A DNA stretch of 64,000 nucleotides from Myxococcus stipitatus (GTDB taxonomy: Bacteria; Myxococcota; Myxococcia; Myxococcales; Myxococcaceae): assembly GCF_037414475.1 (NCBI RefSeq), contig NZ_CP147913.1, forward strand, positions 9,496,501 to 9,560,500, in the 5' to 3' direction. The position numbers and the translations under genes were made by a program. Below are positions 8,172 to 16,476 of this stretch, one piece after another. A model generated the notes under the pieces. The model saw only the letters and a list, made by a program, of their open reading frames with translations, searched no databases and was not told where the DNA came from. Position 1 is the first letter of the stretch, and every line of letters starts with the position of its first letter.

Positions 8172-10679
8172 GTGGCCAGGTCTCTGCGGCAACGGTGGTT
8201 CGAGGGCTTCATCCAGACGGCGGTCTCCCGACCCTGGTACGTGCTGCTGGTCTCCGTATTGCTGTCCATCGGAGGTATGGCGCTGGCGTCGCGGTTGGAG
8301 TTTCGCGGCTCTTTTGTAGAGCTGCTGCCGCAGGGTGCTCGAGAAGTTCAAGATCTGACACGCGTGTCACAGAAAGCGGGCGGGGACGGGTATCTCGTCA
8401 TCCTCGCGAAGGGGGACACGCCGGAGCGGCTCAAGGCTTACGCTCGTGAGCTTCAAGCTCGCCTGGAGGCCCTCCCGGAGGTCCGCTACGTCGAGCACAG
8501 CTATGACGTGGAGTTCTTCCGCCGTCACGGGCTGCTACTACTTCCCGTCGAGAAGCTGACCCAGTTGCGCGCGGATCTGTCGGCCCGGGTGCGCTACGAG
8601 CGCCAACAGGCCAACCCTTTCTACATCGACCTGGGGGCCACGCCTCCGCCGCCCACATTCGAGGAGATTGCCCGCAAGCACTCGCCCGACGTGTCCATGC
8701 GCGAGTACCTCTCCAACGCGGACGGCACGGAGGTCTACCTCATGCTCAAGCCCATGGGGACGGCGGGCGATCTGGACTTCGCGCGCCACTTCGTGGAGCT
8801 GGCGATGGGGACGGGGCGGACGCTGGCCTCGGAGCGCTACCCCTCGGTGAAGCTCGAGGCGACGGGCAACTTCCAGAACCGCATCGAGGAAGACGCGGTG
8901 ATGCGCGGCGACCTCTCGCGCTCGGGCACGTTGTCGGCGCTCATCGCGGTGGGGCTCATCCTGCTGGCCACCCGGCGTATCTCGGCGTTGGTGGTGGTGG
9001 GGGTGCCGGTGATGGTGGGCCTGGTGGTGACGTTCGGCGTCGCCCAGATCGCCATCGGCCACCTCAACGTGGTGACGGGCTTCCTGGTGGCCATCCTCAT
9101 TGGCCTGGGCATCGAGTACGGCGTCCACCTGTGCATGCGGTACTGGGAGGAGCGGCGGACGAAGTCCTCGCGGGACGCCCTGGCCCTGGCCGTGGGTGGC
9201 ACCTTCAGTGGCGCACTCACCTCGGCGGTGACGAACGCGGCCGCCTTCTTCGTGCTGCTGCTGGCGCAGTTCCACGCCTTCAATCAGTTCGGATTCCTCG
9301 CGGGGCTGGGGGTGCTGCTCGCGGTGCTGGCGGCGTACGGGCTGGGCCCCTCGCTCTTGGCCATCGCCGAGCGGCTCCGCCCCGCTCGCACGGAGGACGC
9401 GCCTGTTCTGGCGGCGGAGGCCCAGGCCACACCCGCGGCACCAGAGCGTGAGTGGAAGCGCTGGCCCACGTCGGTCATCGTCCTGATCGCGCTGACCGTG
9501 GTGGGGCTCGCCGCGTACTCGGTGGCCATCGCGCCTCGGCTGGGCTTCGAGACGGACATGCGCAAGCTGAAGGGTGACTCGCCGGCCTCGCGCCTGGACG
9601 ACCACGTCACCGAGCAGCTGGGGCAGCCGCTCAATCCCGCCATCTTCCTGGTCGACGACCTGACGCAGGCGGCGAAGGTGGAGGAGATCATCGCGGAGGT
9701 GAAGCAGCGCAACGGCGCGGACTCCGTGTTCCTTCGCACCACGTCACTCAATGACCTGGTGCCCGGGGACTTGAAGCGCCGGGAGGTGGAGATCTCTGGC
9801 ATCCGGACGCTGCTCCACGGCCTGCCCGAGTCCGCGCAACAGGATCCCCGCCTGAAGGACTTCCAGCAGATGGTGGACGCGAAGCCCTACGGGTTGGAGT
9901 CGCTGCCAGTGGAGGTCCGCCGCCGCTTCGAGGCCACGGACGGCAAGGGGACCTTCCTGCTGCTGTTCCCGTCCGTGTCCAACTACGACACCGAGGACCT
10001 GAAGCGGTGGGCGGCGCAGATTGACCAGGTGGTGGAGGCAGCGACGGCGCGGGGCGTGGAGATGTCCGTGCTGGACAGCAACCGCATCGCCGCGCGCATC
10101 TTCGCCCTGGTGCGGGGAGACGGGCCGCTCATCCTGTGGTCCGCCGCGGCGGTGGTGTTCGTGGTCATCCTCATCAGCCTGCGCAGCCTGAAGCGGGCGC
10201 TGCTGGTGACGGGGCCGCTGTTCCTGGGCATGACGTGCCTGGCCGGCGGCATGTATCTTTTCGACGTGCAACTGAATTTCATCAACGCGGTGGTGCTGCC
10301 CAACCTATTGGCCATCGCCGTGGACAACTCCATCCATCTGTACCACCGGTACGAGGAGGAGGGCCCCGGCTCGCTCGGCAAGGTGGTGCGGCACACGGGG
10401 CTGGCGGCCGTGGTGGCCACGCTGTCCAACGCGGCGGGCTACGGAGCGCTGCTGGTCGCCAATCACCAGGGGTTGCGCAGCATCGGACAGATTGCGCTGC
10501 TTGGGGTCGTGTGCACCTTCTTGGGGACCACGGTCTTCTTCCCCGCACTGCTTGCTCTCCTGGAGCGCTGGCAAGGGAGGAAGGGGTTGGCCGTGCGGGA
10601 GGGTACCGTCGTCCAGAGTCTGGAGCTCGAAGAGACCAGCGCGAAGGCCGAGTCATCGGGGGAGCGGAAATCGGCGTGA
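8172..10679 (+). CDS. RND/MMPL-superfamily lipid exporter (HpnN-like)
   Basis: This 835-residue inner-membrane protein has two homologous halves. Each has one membrane helix, a periplasmic loop of about 200 residues and a five-helix bundle. The half-signatures are IGLGIEYGVHLCMRY and LLAIAVDNSIHLYHRY. This is the MMPL/HpnN-type layout used to move hydrophobic lipids, rather than the longer AcrB type. The GTG start at 8172 is chosen because AGGAG lies 6 bp upstream; the TTG at 8127 lacks a site. It diverges from the ceramide operon and its stop overlaps the start of the PAP2 gene. I infer transport of a sphingolipid or related lipid; the substrate is not shown by sequence. Confidence 0.8.
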   Translation: MARSLRQRWFEGFIQTAVSRPWYVLLVSVLLSIGGMALASRLEFRGSFVELLPQGAREVQDLTRVSQKAGGDGYLVILAKGDTPERLKAYARELQARLEALPEVRYVEHSYDVEFFRRHGLLLLPVEKLTQLRADLSARVRYERQQANPFYIDLGATPPPPTFEEIARKHSPDVSMREYLSNADGTEVYLMLKPMGTAGDLDFARHFVELAMGTGRTLASERYPSVKLEATGNFQNRIEEDAVMRGDLSRSGTLSALIAVGLILLATRRISALVVVGVPVMVGLVVTFGVAQIAIGHLNVVTGFLVAILIGLGIEYGVHLCMRYWEERRTKSSRDALALAVGGTFSGALTSAVTNAAAFFVLLLAQFHAFNQFGFLAGLGVLLAVLAAYGLGPSLLAIAERLRPARTEDAPVLAAEAQATPAAPEREWKRWPTSVIVLIALTVVGLAAYSVAIAPRLGFETDMRKLKGDSPASRLDDHVTEQLGQPLNPAIFLVDDLTQAAKVEEIIAEVKQRNGADSVFLRTTSLNDLVPGDLKRREVEISGIRTLLHGLPESAQQDPRLKDFQQMVDAKPYGLESLPVEVRRRFEATDGKGTFLLLFPSVSNYDTEDLKRWAAQIDQVVEAATARGVEMSVLDSNRIAARIFALVRGDGPLILWSAAAVVFVVILISLRSLKRALLVTGPLFLGMTCLAGGMYLFDVQLNFINAVVLPNLLAIAVDNSIHLYHRYEEEGPGSLGKVVRHTGLAAVVATLSNAAGYGALLVANHQGLRSIGQIALLGVVCTFLGTTVFFPALLALLERWQGRKGLAVREGTVVQSLELEETSAKAESSGERKSA

Positions 10680-11653
10680 GTCTCGTGACCTTTCAAAGTC
10701 CGCGTGGCTCCGTCCCGGCGAAGGGGGCCCGGGAGGCTCAGGTCCGTCTGAACGCGGTGGACCTCATCATCGTGGCCGCTTGCACGCTCGCGACCTGGGT
10801 GCTGTTGGGCCCAGGCCGGTGGGCCCCTGGCTCGCTCTACTACGCGGGCCTCTTCGCCTTCATGGCCGCGGGCCCGCTGGTCCTGCGGACGTTGGAGTCG
10901 TATCTCCCTCGGCAGCGCTGGCTGACCGTCATCGCGGACTTCTGGCTGCTCCCCGTGGCGGTGCTCACCCACGGCTGGCTCACGCCCGTGGTGGACACGC
11001 TCAATCCCTTCCTCCGCGACGCGCAGCTCGTGGCGGCGGACCAGCGCATCTTCGGGTTCCAGGCGTCCGTGGTGCTCTCGCACGTCGTCCCCCCGTGGCT
11101 CAACGACGTGCTCCTGATCTGCTACTACGGCCACTTCGTCTGGCCGTTGGTGCTGGGGCTCTGGCTGTACTACCGGGGGCGGGGAGCCGCTTCGGCGGAG
11201 TTCGATGAGTACCTGCTGGGCCTCGGACTGCTGTTCATCCTGAACTACTCGGCCTACTCGTTGGTGCCCGCGGTGGGGCCGCGCTACTTCCTCATCGACT
11301 CGTTCTCCGCGCCGCTGCAAGGCTCGCTGACGCCGTTGCTCGATTCGTTGATGCGGCGCCCGGTCTTCGCGCGAGACTGCTTCCCTTCGGGGCACACGGG
11401 GACCACGCTGGTGGTGCTCTTCTACTCGTGGCGGTTCTCGCGGAAGCTGTTCTGGGTGATGTTGCTGCCGGGCATCGGGCTCATCGTCGCGACGCTGGCG
11501 GGCCGCTTCCACTACGCGACGGACCTGCTGTGCGCGGTGCCGCTGGTGATGGTGGTGGTGGGGCTGTCCGCGGCGCTGACGCGGGCCGCTCGCCAGCGCG
11601 AGAGTGAACGGGCCGGGCGTTCCGTCCCCGCTGACGCTATCTTGCGCCCCTGA
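10676..11653 (+). CDS. PAP2-superfamily membrane phosphatase/phosphotransferase, Aur1-like
   Basis: This is a membrane protein of about 325 residues with at least six hydrophobic helices. The PAP2 active-site motifs are CFPSGHTGTTLV (the PSGH box) and AGRFHYATDL (R-x-x-H-x-x-x-D pattern). The protein resembles the Aur1/inositol-phosphorylceramide-synthase branch (PAP2_3) more than small bacterial PgpB enzymes. GTG 10676 overlaps the RND stop codon, indicating translational coupling; GTG 10685 is an alternative. Near a ceramide operon, headgroup transfer to or removal from a sphingolipid is an attractive role. Generic undecaprenyl- or phosphatidate-phosphatase activity is equally compatible with the motifs. 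Confidence 0.75.
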   Translation: MSLVTFQSPRGSVPAKGAREAQVRLNAVDLIIVAACTLATWVLLGPGRWAPGSLYYAGLFAFMAAGPLVLRTLESYLPRQRWLTVIADFWLLPVAVLTHGWLTPVVDTLNPFLRDAQLVAADQRIFGFQASVVLSHVVPPWLNDVLLICYYGHFVWPLVLGLWLYYRGRGAASAEFDEYLLGLGLLFILNYSAYSLVPAVGPRYFLIDSFSAPLQGSLTPLLDSLMRRPVFARDCFPSGHTGTTLVVLFYSWRFSRKLFWVMLLPGIGLIVATLAGRFHYATDLLCAVPLVMVVVGLSAALTRAARQRESERAGRSVPADAILRP

Positions 11654-11692
11654 GTCCGGACCGGCGACCCTCGCCGGCCGTCAGGAGCCTCC

Positions 11693-12886
11693 ATGTCCAG
11701 GTCCGTGTCGTCGCAGCGCGTGTCCCGGTTTGGCACCACCGTCTTCTCGGAGTTCAGCGCCCTGGCGCAGAAGCACGGCGCGGTGAACCTGGGGCAGGGG
11801 TTCCCCGACTTCGACGGGCCGGACGCCGTCAAGGAGGCCGCGCAGCGCGCCATTCGCGACGGCGTCAACCAGTACGCCATCACCACCGGTGCCCGAGACC
11901 TGCGGGTGGCCATCGCCGAGCACGCCGCGCGCTTCTACGGCCAGGCGGTGGACCCGGACACGATGGTGACGGTGACCAGCGGCGCCACCGAGGCCATCCT
12001 CGATGTGCTGCTGGGGCTCGTGGACCCGGGCGACGAGGTGGTCGCCTTCGAGCCGTACTACGACTCGTACGACGCGAACATCAGCTTCGTGGGCGCCACG
12101 CCGCGCTGGGTGCCGCTGCGTCCGCCGGATGCGGCTCATGCGCAGTGGTGGTTCGACTGGGACGAACTGCGCGCGGCCATCGGCCCCCGCACGCGGTTGC
12201 TCATCCTCAACACGCCTCACAATCCCACGGGCAAGGTCTTCACTCGCGAGGAGCTGGAGCGGATTGGCGCGCTGTGCGCCGAACACGACGTGAAGGTGCT
12301 GTCGGACGAAGTCTACGAGCACATCACCTTCGCACCCGCGCGCCACGTGCGTCCGGCCACGGTGCCGTCACTGGCGGACCGGACGGTGACGGTGAGCAGC
12401 GGCGGAAAGAGCTTCAGCCTCACGGGGTGGAAGGTGGGGTGGATCATCGCGCCGCCCGCACTGCGTGATGCCATCCAACGTGCGCACCAGTTCGTGACCT
12501 TCGCCACCGCGTCCCCCCTCCAGGCGGCCATGGCCGCGGCGCTCCGTCTGCCCGATGCCTACTTCACGGAGCTGGCGGCGGCGTACCTGGCCCGACGTGA
12601 GCGATTGATGGCCGGGCTGCGAGAGGCGGGATTGAAAGCCTACCTACCGGACGGTAGCTACTTCATCCTCGCGGACATCACCGGGTTCGGCTTCGCCGAT
12701 GACGTGACGTTCTGCCGTCACCTCGTGTCGGAGGTCGGGGTCGCGGCCATTCCCCCGAGTGTCTTCTACGGCCCGGAGCATCGGCACCTGGGGCAGGGGC
12801 TCGCGCGGTTCGCGTTCTGCAAGACGGACGCGGTGCTCGACGAGGCCTCGCGTCGCTTGCGCGCGAAGCTCGCGCCTCGGCGGTGA
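11693..12886 (+). CDS. class I PLP aminotransferase (methionine/kynurenine aminotransferase type)
   Basis: This 397-residue enzyme has the fold-type I aminotransferase motifs NTPHNPTGKVF, SDEVYEHITF and SSGGKSFSLTGWKVGW, with the PLP lysine in GGKS. The N-terminal VNLGQGFPDFDGP and the overall pattern match the YbdL / kynurenine-oxoglutarate transaminase / MtnE-like group. Members accept methionine, glutamine, kynurenine or aromatic amino acids. AGGAG sits 7 bp before the ATG. It is 39 bp downstream of the PAP2 gene, but a functional link is doubtful. Confidence 0.82.
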   Translation: MSRSVSSQRVSRFGTTVFSEFSALAQKHGAVNLGQGFPDFDGPDAVKEAAQRAIRDGVNQYAITTGARDLRVAIAEHAARFYGQAVDPDTMVTVTSGATEAILDVLLGLVDPGDEVVAFEPYYDSYDANISFVGATPRWVPLRPPDAAHAQWWFDWDELRAAIGPRTRLLILNTPHNPTGKVFTREELERIGALCAEHDVKVLSDEVYEHITFAPARHVRPATVPSLADRTVTVSSGGKSFSLTGWKVGWIIAPPALRDAIQRAHQFVTFATASPLQAAMAAALRLPDAYFTELAAAYLARRERLMAGLREAGLKAYLPDGSYFILADITGFGFADDVTFCRHLVSEVGVAAIPPSVFYGPEHRHLGQGLARFAFCKTDAVLDEASRRLRAKLAPRR

Positions 12887-12989
12887 GGATAGGGGGCCTT
12901 CCGCGCCTGGTGCGTTGCGGGGCCTGAGCGCGGTTGCTACATCCCTTCGAGGAGGGCGGTGCCACACTTTCGGGCCGCCGCGTGTCCTC

Positions 12990-13718
12990 GTGGATTTCTT
13001 CGGCGAGCTGTACCTGCGCAGCACGTTGCCGTTCCTCTCCGAAGCGGTCACCGCTCGAGAGGCGGAGTACCTCGCGCGTGCCTTCGCCGACACGCCGGAC
13101 ACGGGCTTCATCGCGGACCTTGGTTGCGGTCATGGACGGCATGCCTCACGGCTCAATGTGTCGGGACCGCTGGCGCACCGCATCATCGGCCTGGAGAAAG
13201 ACGCGCTCTCGCTGTCGATGCGACGCCGTGGCTTTCCGGTGGTCCGAGGAGATCTCCGCGCGCTGCCCTTCGGGGAAGGGACACTGTCCGGGGCCTACGC
13301 ATGGTACTCCACGCTGTTCGCCTTCTCGGACGAGGAGCACGTGACCATCCTCAGGGAGCTGGCGCGAGTGATGAAGCGGGGCGGCCTGCTGGTGTTTCAC
13401 ACCGTGCCGTTCGAGCGTCTCGCCGCGTCACCGCGAGCCGCGTTCCGGCGGACACTCCCCGACGGTGGTGTGCTGGAGGAGGAGAGCCAGTTCGATGCGT
13501 CCACGGGTCGCGACGAGGCGCGGCGGACGCTGACGCTGAAGGATGGTCGTGTTCTGTCTGCGTCCTACGCCATTCGTTACTATCCCCTTGCGGAACTCGC
13601 CGGGCTGTTGGAAAGCACCGGGTTTTCAATCACCTGGGTACACGGTGGGCTCGAGGGTGAGCCGCTGACGCAGTTGTCTGCCGACCTGATTGTTGGAGCG
13701 GTGCTTCGAGATGGCTGA
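12990..13718 (+). CDS. class I SAM-dependent methyltransferase
   Basis: This 242-residue protein has a Rossmann methyltransferase core. IADLGCGHGRHA is motif I, GDLRALPF is the acidic-loop region, YSTLFAFSDEEH follows, and LARVMKRGGLLVFHTVPFE closes the core (Methyltransf_11/25 type). The substrate is unknown. The GTG at 12990 is the only plausible start, since upstream in-frame codons do not encode a natural N-terminus. Its last 8 bp overlap the next gene, suggesting co-transcription with HMG-CoA lyase. Confidence 0.75.
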   Translation: MDFFGELYLRSTLPFLSEAVTAREAEYLARAFADTPDTGFIADLGCGHGRHASRLNVSGPLAHRIIGLEKDALSLSMRRRGFPVVRGDLRALPFGEGTLSGAYAWYSTLFAFSDEEHVTILRELARVMKRGGLLVFHTVPFERLAASPRAAFRRTLPDGGVLEEESQFDASTGRDEARRTLTLKDGRVLSASYAIRYYPLAELAGLLESTGFSITWVHGGLEGEPLTQLSADLIVGAVLRDG

Positions 13719-14685
13719 GACCCCACATTCACGAGCGCGCGGTACCCTCCTCGGCCAGCTTCCGAAGCAGGTCGAGGTGTACGAGGTGGGTCCTCGCGAT
13801 GGCTTGCAGAACGAGCTGCGCACGCTGCCCACGCGAGACAAGGCGCGGCTCATCGACGCGTTGGTGGCCGCCGGCGAGAAGCGCATCGAGGTCACCTCGT
13901 TCGTCTCCCCGAAGTGGATTCCACAGTTGGCGGACGCGGAGGAGCTGCTGAAGCTGGTGGGCCGCCGCGAGGGTGTCGTGTTCTCCGCGCTCGTGCCCAA
14001 TCTCAAGGGACTCGAGCGGGCGAAGGACGCGGGCCTGGAAGAGGCCGCGGTGTTCATCTCCGCCTCCGAGGCTCACTCCAAGAAGAACATCAACAAGACC
14101 ATCGCCGAAGCGATGGCGGGCGCACGCGAGGTGACCGCGGCCGCGCTCCTGGCTGGGATGCGCGTGCGGGGCTACCTGTCCACGGTCTGGGGCTGCCCCT
14201 ACGAGGGCCACGTCCCCGTCGAGCGCGTGGTGGACATCTGCCGCTATCTGGTGGACGCGGGCATCTACCAGCTCAGCCTGGGCGATACGATCGGCGTGGG
14301 CACGCCTCGGCAGACGGAGGAGATCCTCGGCGCACTGCTCGAGCACATCCCCGTGGAGAAGCTCGCGCTGCATCTGCACGACACGCGTGGGACGGCGCTG
14401 GCCAATTCGCTCGTGGGTTTGTCCGCGGGCGTGACGACCTTCGACGCGAGCATCGGCGGGCTCGGTGGCTGCCCGTATGCTCCGGGCGCGGCGGGCAACC
14501 TGGCCACCGAGGATGCCGTCTTCATGTTCCACGGCATGGGTGTGGAGACCGGCATCAACCTGGACCGGCTGGTCGAGGCGGGCGAAATCGCCCAGGAGCT
14601 CATCGGCCGCAAGCTGGCGGGCAAGTACCTCCAGGCCGCGCTGGGTGAGCGGGAGAAGAAGGCCTCCCGTCGCGCTCAAACCTGA
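13711..14685 (+). CDS. mvaB: hydroxymethylglutaryl-CoA lyase
   Basis: This 324-residue TIM-barrel enzyme of the HMGL-like family cleaves HMG-CoA to acetoacetate and acetyl-CoA, the last step of leucine catabolism. It shows EVGPRDGLQNE (metal-binding Asp and catalytic Arg), KKNINKT, the HLHDTRGTALAN metal-binding histidines, and the active-site cysteine loop GGLGGCPYAPGAAGN. The ATG at 13711 lies inside the end of the methyltransferase gene. Other leucine-pathway genes follow at 18547, 20003 and 21602, separated by unrelated genes. Confidence 0.93.
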   Translation: MAETPHSRARGTLLGQLPKQVEVYEVGPRDGLQNELRTLPTRDKARLIDALVAAGEKRIEVTSFVSPKWIPQLADAEELLKLVGRREGVVFSALVPNLKGLERAKDAGLEEAAVFISASEAHSKKNINKTIAEAMAGAREVTAAALLAGMRVRGYLSTVWGCPYEGHVPVERVVDICRYLVDAGIYQLSLGDTIGVGTPRQTEEILGALLEHIPVEKLALHLHDTRGTALANSLVGLSAGVTTFDASIGGLGGCPYAPGAAGNLATEDAVFMFHGMGVETGINLDRLVEAGEIAQELIGRKLAGKYLQAALGEREKKASRRAQT

Positions 14686-14848
14686 GCCACCGCTCCTCTG
14701 CCTGCCCCCTCCATGAGCAGGCCTGATTGGGTGGGTTCGGACAGGTGGGGTGGTGATTTCGTAAAATTTCCGTAGCGATTCCCGTGACGCGTCGCGGCTG
14801 TTAGCCTGGGTTGTAAACGACCCTGCATCGCACCCGGGATATTGCTTC

Positions 14849-16360
14849 ATGACGCATACAGTCGACGCGGAGGCCCTCGCGCGACGCTCGTGGGACATTT
14901 TCGACGAGCATCAAAACGCCCTCAGCCGTCGGACAGACCGGATGTTCGCGGTCTTGATGGGACTCCAGTGGCTGGGTGGACTCATCACGGCGTGGGTGTT
15001 GTCGCCGCGGACCTGGGAAGGGACCTCCAGCCAGGTCCATCCGCACATCTGGGCGGCCGGGGTTCTGGGCTTCCTCGTGGCGAGCCTGCCGGTGGCGTTG
15101 AGCCTGGTCCGACCGGGCAGCGTCGCCACCCGCTACTCCATCGCGGTGGCGCAAGCGCTGACCTCCGCGCTGCTCATCCACCTCACGGATGGCCGCATCG
15201 AGACGCACTTCCACGTCTTCGGCTCCCTGGCGTTCCTGGCCGTCTACCGGGATGTCCGCGTGCTGTTCATCTACGCCGGCGTGGTGGTGGTGGACCACGT
15301 GGCGCGAGGCCTCTTCTGGCCCGAGTCCATCTTCGGCACGAGCATGGTGAGCATGCTGCGCCCCCTGGAGCATGCGGGGTGGGTGGTGTTCGAGCTCATC
15401 TTCCTCATCCTCACGTGCCGCAGTGGCCTGCGGGATTTGAAGGAGCTGGCGTCCCGCCAGGCGCGGTTGGAGCTGGTGCAGGGCGAGGTGCATGCGCGCG
15501 TGGTGGAGCCGCTCGTGGATTCGACCCGCAGCCTGACCGATGCGATGCGTGCGTTGAGTGTCTCGACCGAAGAGCAGCGGCGGATGTTGTCGCGTCAGGC
15601 CCAGGCCCTGACCGAGACGCAGGTGACGGCGACGGAAATCCAGCGCACGTCCGAGGTGGCCGCGCGGCAGGCGGAGGTCATCCTCGAGTCCACGACGCAG
15701 GCGGGCGACGCGGGGGCCTCCGCGCAGGCGATGATTGGCAAGAGCATGCGGGGGCTGGAGGGCATCCGCGAGCAGGCGGCCCTGTTGTCGGGCCAGCTCG
15801 AGGGACTGGGGGAGAGGGCGCGGCAGCTCACCGCCGTCGCGTCCACGGTGAAGGACCTGGCGGACCAGTCCAACATGGTGGCCATCAATGCCGCCATCGA
15901 GGCCGCGCGCTCCGGTGAGAAGGGACGAGGCTTCGCCGTGGTGGCGACGGAGATGCGCCGGCTCGCGCGTCAGTCGCAGGAGGCCACGAAGGAGGTGCGG
16001 GTCATCCTCGATGACACGCTCAAGTCCATCAACACGGTGGTCGACCTGAGCCGCAAGGGCTCCGAGCGGATGGCGCAGGACCTGGAGGCGGTGCGCGCGT
16101 CGGGCGAGAGCCTTCGGGGAATCTCGTCGATGATGGACAACAGCACCGACAGCGTGCGCCGCATCTCCGCGGCGGTGGGGCAGCAGGCCGCTGGAGTCTC
16201 GCAGCTCTTCGGGGCCGTGAATGACCTGTCCACGATGATGGCGGAGACCCTGGCGCGCTTGGATGCCGCCACCGCCGCCACCTGGGCGCTCCAGTCCGTG
16301 ACGGACCGCGTGCAGGGCGTCATTCAGACCTATCAGCCCGAGAAGCCTCACACCCTCTGA
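14849..16360 (+). CDS. methyl-accepting chemotaxis protein with multi-pass N-terminal membrane domain
   Basis: This is a 503-residue chemoreceptor. The first 200 or so residues form about six hydrophobic segments with only short loops, so no periplasmic sensor domain is present. The cytoplasmic coiled coil then carries the highly conserved hairpin tip around DLADQSNMVAINAAIEAARS, which contacts CheA and CheW. A receptor of this kind probably senses through the membrane region, for example lipids or membrane state. It is a single gene with no che genes nearby. The 163 bp upstream are relatively A/T-rich for this genome and probably hold the promoter. Confidence 0.88.
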   Translation: MTHTVDAEALARRSWDIFDEHQNALSRRTDRMFAVLMGLQWLGGLITAWVLSPRTWEGTSSQVHPHIWAAGVLGFLVASLPVALSLVRPGSVATRYSIAVAQALTSALLIHLTDGRIETHFHVFGSLAFLAVYRDVRVLFIYAGVVVVDHVARGLFWPESIFGTSMVSMLRPLEHAGWVVFELIFLILTCRSGLRDLKELASRQARLELVQGEVHARVVEPLVDSTRSLTDAMRALSVSTEEQRRMLSRQAQALTETQVTATEIQRTSEVAARQAEVILESTTQAGDAGASAQAMIGKSMRGLEGIREQAALLSGQLEGLGERARQLTAVASTVKDLADQSNMVAINAAIEAARSGEKGRGFAVVATEMRRLARQSQEATKEVRVILDDTLKSINTVVDLSRKGSERMAQDLEAVRASGESLRGISSMMDNSTDSVRRISAAVGQQAAGVSQLFGAVNDLSTMMAETLARLDAATAATWALQSVTDRVQGVIQTYQPEKPHTL

Positions 16361-16431
16361 AAAGGGAGGGGCGGCGGCTCTCGGTCCGGGGGCCGGACTT
16401 CACTCCCTGTAGTCATACTCAGGGTGCGTCC

Positions 16432-16467
16432 AAGAGGGGCTCGTGGAGCCTCGCGCGAGCCCCTCTT
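16432..16467. terminator. perfect 12-bp hairpin between convergent genes
   Basis: AAGAGGGGCTCG (16432-16443) pairs perfectly with CGAGCCCCTCTT (16456-16467). It sits in the gap between the chemoreceptor gene and the minus-strand Tim44-like gene. No long T-run follows on either strand, so efficiency is uncertain. Confidence 0.6.
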
Positions 16468-16476
16468 GTCTCCGAA

